Shown: in pieces, positions 59,358 to 64,000 of the stretch
How the letters are laid out: the number at the start of each line of letters is the position of its first letter
Numbering within the stretch: position 1 is the stretch's first letter
DNA from: Sphingomonas sp. BK345
GTDB taxonomy: Bacteria; Pseudomonadota; Alphaproteobacteria; Sphingomonadales; Sphingomonadaceae
Reading direction: 5' to 3'
Assembly (NCBI RefSeq): GCF_014193845.1
Contig: NZ_JACHZX010000005.1
Location: forward strand, 1 to 64,000
DNA: 64,000 bases
Notes under the pieces: generated by a model
What the model saw: only the letters and a program-made list of their open reading frames with translations
The model's database searches: none
Told to the model about the DNA's origin: nothing
Position numbers and translations under genes: made by a program

Positions 59358-59597
59358 ATGAAGAAGATCGTCGCCGGTGCGACCGGGATCTGCCTGGCGC
59401 TGGCGCTCGCCGCCTGCGGTTCGAAGACCAGCAACGACACCGCCGCCAACGACACGCTGGCGAATGAGACGGTGCTCAACGAGGAGCTGCCCGCCGACGG
59501 CAACTTCGCGTCGGTCGGCAACGGCACCGACCTGGGCGCGCTGCCCGCCAACGCGACCGGCGACAATGTAAGCGCCACCGCCGGCAACACGCTCTGA
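59358..59597 (+). CDS. Small exported lipoprotein
   Basis: A 79-residue lipoprotein. The signal ends at LALALAAC, a clear lipobox with the Cys as lipid anchor. The mature part is a flexible Asn/Asp/Thr/Ala-rich segment with repeated NDT and NET-like units (SNDTAANDTLANETVLNE). No fold is expected. GGAG 4 bases before the TTGATG sets ATG 59358. A good terminator follows at 59665. It may be an outer-membrane spacer protein; role unknown. Confidence 0.82.
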   Translation: MKKIVAGATGICLALALAACGSKTSNDTAANDTLANETVLNEELPADGNFASVGNGTDLGALPANATGDNVSATAGNTL

Positions 59598-59664
59598 TCC
59601 GAGTTTCAGCGCCCCTCCCACGGGCGCCGCACCGAACCGTCTAGTGCTCCCTAGACCAACCTAC

Positions 59665-59697
59665 GCCCGGCGCTCCCCCGCGCCGGGCGCTTGTTGT
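59665..59697 (+). terminator. Intrinsic terminator after the lipoprotein gene
   Basis: gcccggcgc and gcgccgggc form a perfect 9-bp stem with a 6-base loop, followed by the T-rich cttgttgtt. It lies 68 bases after the lipoprotein stop. Confidence 0.8.
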
Positions 59698-59704
59698 TGG
59701 CGCC

Positions 59705-60763
59705 TTGAACGCCATTCCGGTCGGAGGCACCGGCGCGTCGATCGCGCGCTTGCCCCTGCGTCGGCGGCTGAGTAACCGCGCAACGAGCCTCCGCAGTCCG
59801 GGACCGAGCGTGCCATATCCCGAGCAGTGCCGTCCGCGCCGCGCGCCCAACGTGCTGCCGCGACTGATCTATTTCTGGCGGTTCGGGCGGCTGCCCGATC
59901 TTGCCGCACCGCGCCGCTTCAGCGAGTTGGTGTATGCGCGCAAATTGTTCGAACGCGACCCGCGCTGGCCCAAACTCGCCGACAAGGTCGCGGTGAAGGC
60001 GCATGTCGCCGCGACGCTGGGCGGCGAGTGGGTGATCCCGACCCTGTGGCATGGCACCGCGCTCCCCGACACGCCGCCCTGGCCGCGCCCGTTCGTGCTC
60101 AAGTCCTCGCACGCGAGCCAGCAGAACGTGTTCGTTCGAGACGGGGAATCGCTCGACTGGGCGGCGGAGCGGCGTCGCGCGGCGCGCTGGCTGCGCCGGC
60201 CCTATGCGCCGCTGCTGCATGAGTGGCTCTACTCGGAGATTGCGCCGCAACTGCTGGTCGAGCCGCTGATCGGCTGCGGCCGGGTGCTGCCCGTCGACTA
60301 TAAGTTCTTCGTGTTCGGAGGGCGGGTCGAGTTCATCCAGGTCGATCTCGACCGCGAGCATCGCCACCGCCGCGTGATGCTGGACCGCGCATGGCGCCGG
60401 CTCGACCTCGCCTTCGAGTTTCCCGCCGATCCGCGCCCGGTGATGCCGCCGGCGTCGCTCGACCGGATGATTGCGGCGGCCGAGACGCTGGGCGCACCGC
60501 ACGATTTCGCACGAATAGACCTCTATGACGTCGCCGGCCGGCCGTATTTCGGCGAGTTCACGCTCTATCCCGGCTCGGGGCTCGATCGCTTCCGGCCGGT
60601 CAGTTGGGACCTCCACTTCGGCTCCTATTGGGCCGAGCGTCAGTCCGCGCCCTGTCAGGCAGCGAGGCGGTACGGCTCGTCAGCGATCGGGACGATCGGC
60701 ACGGCGACCGGCGCTACGGCAGCACAGGTGCGCTCGGCGCGGCGATGGCTGATGATGAGGTAG
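59705..60763 (+). CDS. TupA-type ATP-grasp protein
   Basis: A 352-residue frame whose central 250 residues match the TupA-like ATP-grasp family: PRLIYFWRFGRLPDL, KLADKVAVKAHVAATLG, PFVLKSSHASQQNVFV, PVDYKFFVFGGRVEFIQVD and YFGEFTLYPGSGLDRF (catalytic Glu and metal-binding loop). In other bacteria such proteins act in teichuronic acid or surface polysaccharide synthesis. The TTG start at 59705 is uncertain; family members begin near PRLIYF, so a start further in is possible. The last 35 residues after WDLHFGSYWAE look like non-family tail and overlap a minus-strand small gene. Confidence 0.75.
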   Translation: MNAIPVGGTGASIARLPLRRRLSNRATSLRSPGPSVPYPEQCRPRRAPNVLPRLIYFWRFGRLPDLAAPRRFSELVYARKLFERDPRWPKLADKVAVKAHVAATLGGEWVIPTLWHGTALPDTPPWPRPFVLKSSHASQQNVFVRDGESLDWAAERRRAARWLRRPYAPLLHEWLYSEIAPQLLVEPLIGCGRVLPVDYKFFVFGGRVEFIQVDLDREHRHRRVMLDRAWRRLDLAFEFPADPRPVMPPASLDRMIAAAETLGAPHDFARIDLYDVAGRPYFGEFTLYPGSGLDRFRPVSWDLHFGSYWAERQSAPCQAARRYGSSAIGTIGTATGATAAQVRSARRWLMMR

Positions 60764-60777
60764 ACGAGCGAGAACAT
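60655..60777 (-). CDS. Small hypothetical protein (40 aa), antisense to the ATP-grasp 3' end
   Basis: The minus strand from 60777 reads MFSLVYLIISHRRAERTCAA and then VAPVAVPIVPIADEPYRLAA with a TGA stop. It has a short hydrophobic helix, a basic cluster and a Pro/Val-rich tail. A weak AGGATC site precedes the ATG. It overlaps the last 109 bases of the TupA-type frame, whose tail there looks non-family. One of the two is probably not coding in the overlap. Confidence 0.45.
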   Translation of the reverse strand: MFSLVYLIISHRRAERTCAAVAPVAVPIVPIADEPYRLAA

Positions 60778-60836
60778 GGGAGATCCTAAGGTTGATGCTG
60801 CGGTGCAGCAATAGCCGTCATGTGGTCAACGCCTGG

Positions 60837-61910
60837 TTAGCGCGCAATTGCAAGTTGACGCGTCGCCGTTGCAGCAGGCGCAACCGCGCGAGCGATGGCG
60901 GGCAGTGCGAGCGGCAGGCCGGCGAGCCACACCGGCGCGAGCATCAGCCCCCAATAGCTGTTCTCGGGCCGCCCGATCAGCAGCGTGGGTACCAGCAACG
61001 TCACCAAGGCGAGAGTAACGCGGCGTGTATAGCCCGACGAGTTGCTCACCCAGCCGTAGAGCGCGAGCGGGACGCAGACGGCGGTGGCCGCTGTCGGGAA
61101 GAGTGCGAGCGGCGTGGTGGCGCGCGCCATCGCGAGATCGAAGCTCCAGCCGCCCGCGCGAACCCATCCTTGCGACACCGCGTCGCCCGGCCGCAGTATC
61201 GCAGCGACCGCGCTCGCATGGGCCGTGAGCGCGATAACGGCGGCGGTCGCGGCGGCCGCCCATCCCAGCGCCTCGTCATGCCGCCGCTCGAGCACCGCGG
61301 CGAACGCCATCGCGACGAGATACGGGAGCGCCAACTCTCGGAAGAGCGCGGCGGCGAGCCCAAGCAGCGCGGCGACCCGCCAGCGGCGCTGGTCACGCGA
61401 CGCGAGCGACAGCGCCACCAGCAGCCCCGCCCAGCACTCGGGCCAGAGCGCGACCACGGCATTGGCCAGCGGCAGCGCGGACGCGGCGGCGATCGCGCTG
61501 GCGCCGCCCCAGAGGAGACGTGGGCCGATCGTCGCGCGCAGGCGATAAGCGAAGGCCATCGCAGCGAGCAGCGCCAGCGCGCGCAGCGCCCACAGAGCGC
61601 CCTGCGCGCCGACCAGACGATAGATCCAGGCACGCGTCGGTAGCCGCACCGCGACGAAGGGCTTCAGCGGGAAATCGCGGGCGCGATGTTCGGCGGCGAC
61701 CGCGGCGTAGTAACCCTGCCCATCGGCGACGCGGCGGTCGATCGCGCGATACAGCGCGGCGTCACCGTTCGAGGCGGTGGCGGCAGGGTGCGCCGTCGGC
61801 GGGGCAGGGGAGAGCAGGCCAATCGCGATCAGCATTATCGTCGCCGCCAGCAGCAGCCGCGCGACGGCACGGGGCGGCAGTGCGACAGGAAACGAGAACG
61901 AGGCGGGCAC
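60837..61910 (-). CDS. Multi-spanning membrane protein of unknown function
   Basis: A 357-residue protein with about eight to nine hydrophobic helices. After helix 1 there is a periplasmic-looking loop with DAALYRAIDRRVADGQGYYA, and further on FPLKPFVAVRLPTRAWIYRL. The first loop, with its acidic residues before the second helix, resembles GT-C type membrane glycosyltransferases or mannosyltransferase-like proteins, but no clear catalytic signature is seen. It ends with the motif ENSYWGLMLAPVWLAGLPLA. It is in a run of minus-strand genes below rpoC. Confidence 0.65.
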   Translation of the reverse strand: MPASFSFPVALPPRAVARLLLAATIMLIAIGLLSPAPPTAHPAATASNGDAALYRAIDRRVADGQGYYAAVAAEHRARDFPLKPFVAVRLPTRAWIYRLVGAQGALWALRALALLAAMAFAYRLRATIGPRLLWGGASAIAAASALPLANAVVALWPECWAGLLVALSLASRDQRRWRVAALLGLAAALFRELALPYLVAMAFAAVLERRHDEALGWAAAATAAVIALTAHASAVAAILRPGDAVSQGWVRAGGWSFDLAMARATTPLALFPTAATAVCVPLALYGWVSNSSGYTRRVTLALVTLLVPTLLIGRPENSYWGLMLAPVWLAGLPLALPAIARAVAPAATATRQLAIAR

Positions 61911-61961
61911 GCCGGCACATTGCGCGTCGATCGGTTAACGTGCCGTCAACCTGCCCGCCGC

Positions 61962-62390
61962 TCAGCAGCCGAAGTGACGGAGCTGAAAGCGATAGACCCA
62001 CAGCAGCAGCGTCGCCGCGCCGAGCAGAAGGCAGAGCCGCGAGCGCGGCCGACACCAGGCACACAGCAGCAGGGCCACGACGGGCAGGAGCGTCAACGTG
62101 GCCAGCAGCGGCCGGGCGGGATCGCGTGCGCCGAGCACGGCACACCGCGATCCCGGCACGAGATCGTCACCGGCGGCGATCCACTCGAGCGGGCTGGTCG
62201 AGAGCGTCACGATCGATAGCGCCGCCGCCAACGTCGACAGCGTGAGCACGAGGCGCTTGGCGCGGGCGAGCTGCCGCAGCGCTCGATCTCGCCGACGGCG
62301 CGGTGGCTGCCTAACGGGCGGCGCTGGCGTGTCCCGGGGCTCCGGCGCGGGCGGCGGCCGCCGCGCCGCGTGACCGCGCCGGCCGGGCAT
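61962..62390 (-). CDS. Small membrane hypothetical protein
   Basis: A 142-residue protein with an Arg/Pro-rich N-terminal 45 residues and about three hydrophobic helices (LVLTLSTLAAALSIVTLS, LLATLTLLPVVALLLCAWC, LCLLLGAATLLLWVY). The frame starts 3 bases after the stop of the gene at 62394-62666. An internal start after the Arg-rich region is possible. Function unknown. Confidence 0.55.
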   Translation of the reverse strand: MPGRRGHAARRPPPAPEPRDTPAPPVRQPPRRRRDRALRQLARAKRLVLTLSTLAAALSIVTLSTSPLEWIAAGDDLVPGSRCAVLGARDPARPLLATLTLLPVVALLLCAWCRPRSRLCLLLGAATLLLWVYRFQLRHFGC

Positions 62391-62393
62391 GGC

Positions 62394-62666
62394 TCAGCAA
62401 GCGTCGATCAGCGCGCGCAGCGCGGGATCGCGCACCTCGAGCACCTCAAACAGGCCAAGCGCGCGGAGCACCGGCACCGCCCCGGCGATCGCGCTCGTCA
62501 ACAGCGCGCGTTCGGACGGTGCGATATCCGGCTCGGCCCAGCGACGCGCGTTGCGGAGGAAGGCGGCGACGGTGCCCTTGCGCGCGGGAATCCCGTCGAT
62601 CTCGGCGTGATCGACGCCGTCGGCGAGCACGTCCTCGGGGCGCGAGGGGCGGGGCTGGTCGATCAC
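62394..62666 (-). CDS. Small conserved-looking hypothetical protein (90 aa)
   Basis: The protein reads MIDQPRPSRPEDVLADGVDH through IPARKGTVAAFLRNARRWAE, then DIAPSERALLTSAIAGAVPV and ends LRALIDAC. It is a helical, soluble protein. The composition is protein-like and it is followed by the next gene at 3 bases, so the two are one unit. No family is recognised. Confidence 0.65.
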   Translation of the reverse strand: MIDQPRPSRPEDVLADGVDHAEIDGIPARKGTVAAFLRNARRWAEPDIAPSERALLTSAIAGAVPVLRALGLFEVLEVRDPALRALIDAC

Positions 62667-62736
62667 GCGCGGGCTCCGTCAGGGATAACCCTCTCATCTT
62701 AGGACGCTCCGCCGTGGCGCCGCCGCGACGGGGCAT

Positions 62737-62773
62737 AAAAAAGAAGCCGCCGCCCGGCATCCCGGGCGGCGGC
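62737..62773 (-). terminator. Intrinsic terminator of rpoC
   Basis: On the minus strand gccgccgcccgg and ccgggcggcggc form a perfect 12-bp stem with a 4-base loop (right arm at 62746-62757), followed by TTCTTTTTTAT. It begins 58 bases after the rpoC stop codon and is a textbook strong terminator. Confidence 0.92.
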
Positions 62774-62830
62774 TCGATCAGGTCGGCGGGCGGCGGGCGG
62801 CGGGCGGCGCGCGGCGCCGCCCGTCTCGTC

Positions 62831-64000
62831 TCACTGCTCGTTGAGATACTCACCCGCGTCGGCGTCGGTACCGGTGCCCGAGGGCACCACCGCCGCCAGC
62901 GGATCGCTGCCGGTGCCGGCATCGTCGCGCGGGCTGCGCTTCTCCTCGGCGGCGCGCGTCTGCGACGCCGTGCCGGCCGAGCCCGCCGCGATCATCGCCT
63001 CCTGCAGCTTGCGCTGCTGGACGCGCAGCGCGGCGTCACGCGACGAGGCTGCCACGCGCAGGCGGTTCATGCCCGCGCCGGTGCCCGCCGGGATCAGCCG
63101 GCCGACGATCACGTTCTCCTTCAGGCCCATCAGCGTGTCCTGCTTGCCCTGGACCGCCGCCTCGGTGAGGACGCGGGTGGTCTCCTGGAACGACGCCGCC
63201 GAGATGAAGCTGCGGGTCTGCAGCGACGCCTTGGTGATGCCCAGCAGGATCGGCTTGCCCGCGGCGCGCGCCTGACCGTCCTCCAGCTTCTCGTTGATCG
63301 CGTCCATCTCCTCGCGGTCGACCTGCTCACCGACCAGCAGCGTGGTATCGCCGCTCTCGATGATCTCGACCTTCTGAAGCATCTGGCGGACGATCGTCTC
63401 GATGTGCTTGTCGTTGATCTTCACGCCCTGGAGACGATAGACCTCCTGAATCTCCGACACGAGATATTCCGCCAGCGGCTCGATGCCGAGTACCTCAAGG
63501 ATGTCGTGCGGGTCGGGGCTGCCGCCGATCAGGTTGTCGCCACGCTTGACGTAGTCGCCTTCCTGAACGTCGATCACCTTCGACTTGGGCACGAGATACT
63601 CGACGACCTCGCCGCCGTCCTCGGGCTGGATGCCGATCTTGCGCTTGGCCTTGTAGTCCTTGCCGAACACGACGCGGCCAGAGACCTTGGCGATGATCGC
63701 GTTCTCCTTGGGCTTGCGCGCCTCGAACAGCTCAGCGACGCGCGGCAGACCGCCGGTGATGTCGCGCGTCTTGGCGGATTCGCGCGCGACACGCGCGAGC
63801 ACGTCGCCCGCCTGCACCGTCGCATTGTCCTCCACCGACAGCACCGCGCCCGGCGCCAGCAGGTAGCGCGCCGCCTCGCCCGAGCCCTCGTCGAGCAGGG
63901 TCATGCGCGGGCGCAGATCCTCCTTCGACTTGGTGGTCGCGCGATATTCGGTGACCACGCGCTGCGCGATACCGGTCGCCTCGTCGACCTGCTCGGTGAG
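62831..64000 (-). CDS. rpoC: DNA-directed RNA polymerase beta' subunit, C-terminal part
   Basis: The 3' end of rpoC, cut by the window edge; about 389 C-terminal residues are present. Hallmarks are [60 protein letters not shown] and the highly conserved [20 protein letters not shown] with [19 protein letters not shown], then [19 protein letters not shown]. The tail after NRLRVAAS is the variable C-terminus of alphaproteobacterial RpoC. The reading frame is open to the edge. A strong terminator follows at 62737. The upstream rpoB should lie beyond the window on the right. Confidence 0.97.
   Translation of the reverse strand, partial: LTEQVDEATGIAQRVVTEYRATTKSKEDLRPRMTLLDEGSGEAARYLLAPGAVLSVEDNATVQAGDVLARVARESAKTRDITGGLPRVAELFEARKPKENAIIAKVSGRVVFGKDYKAKRKIGIQPEDGGEVVEYLVPKSKVIDVQEGDYVKRGDNLIGGSPDPHDILEVLGIEPLAEYLVSEIQEVYRLQGVKINDKHIETIVRQMLQKVEIIESGDTTLLVGEQVDREEMDAINEKLEDGQARAAGKPILLGITKASLQTRSFISAASFQETTRVLTEAAVQGKQDTLMGLKENVIVGRLIPAGTGAGMNRLRVAASSRDAALRVQQRKLQEAMIAAGSAGTASQTRAAEEKRSPRDDAGTGSDPLAAVVPSGTGTDADAGEYLNEQ

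Noticed and set aside
1..64000. tRNA, rRNA or insertion sequence
   Set aside because: No TTCGAATCC-type T-loop context, rRNA sequence or transposase motif was recognised on reading both strands; a covariance-model search would be decisive.

Overview
The window is chromosomal DNA of a GC-rich alphaproteobacterium, most likely a sphingomonad (Sphingomonas or a close relative). This rests on two large TonB-dependent receptors beside sugar- and peptide-degrading enzymes, a PEP-CTERM type sorting signal, a stand-alone DUF2161 nuclease-fold protein, LigD/Ku with spacer palindromes of the kind seen in sphingomonads, and the 3' end of rpoC at the right edge. The assignment is inferred from gene content; no rRNA or tRNA gene was seen.

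0-9 kb: a stand-alone receiver protein, several small conserved-looking proteins, a DUF2161 gene translationally coupled to a GH5-like glycosidase, an SDR oxidoreductase, a PAS-PAS-GGDEF-EAL protein and an unrecognised secreted protein with a TTG start. 9-15 kb: a glycan-use operon (TonB receptor, secreted GH36-type alpha-galactosidase, membrane acyltransferase). 15-22 kb: a K+ channel and a ClC transporter, then a stretch of decay (membrane-protein remnant, orphan PEP-CTERM tail, truncated MgtC-like gene) around a regulator/epimerase divergent pair. 22-32 kb: two back-to-back units. On the minus strand are a Tat-exported S9 oligopeptidase and an acetylpolyamine-amidohydrolase-like HDAC protein. 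On the plus strand are a TonB receptor, AraC regulator, esterase, PaiB-like flavoprotein and SLC1-type symporter. Together they look like an uptake and breakdown island for peptides, acylated amines or amino acids. 32-36 kb: YdeI/OmdA-like protein, an AHSA1/ArsR pair with a candidate operator, and an exported GH2 enzyme.

36.7-48.8 kb is the most unusual part. Three exported DUF11-type proteins, two of them clear paralogues with a calcium-loop-like motif, precede a 1664-residue exported protein with Ig/DUF11/SdrB-like modules and a probable outer-membrane beta-barrel. A double PilZ protein follows. Facing it is a phosphorelay set: NarL-type regulator, CHASE3-PAS hybrid kinase, lone receiver and HPt protein. 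This could be an uncharacterised surface-structure system under c-di-GMP and phosphorelay control; that control is inference from proximity.

48.8-64 kb: an ATP-grasp/alpha-E fusion coupled to a transglutaminase-like protein, an exported protein of unknown role, NHEJ genes ligD and ku with a large nested palindrome between them, pdxH-like/CDF/PhzF genes in tight succession, a small lipoprotein with a good terminator, a TupA-type ATP-grasp gene, membrane proteins, and the C-terminal part of rpoC with a strong terminator. Many gene pairs overlap by 4 bases (ATGA or GTGA) or 1 base (TGATG), so translational coupling is a recurring feature.
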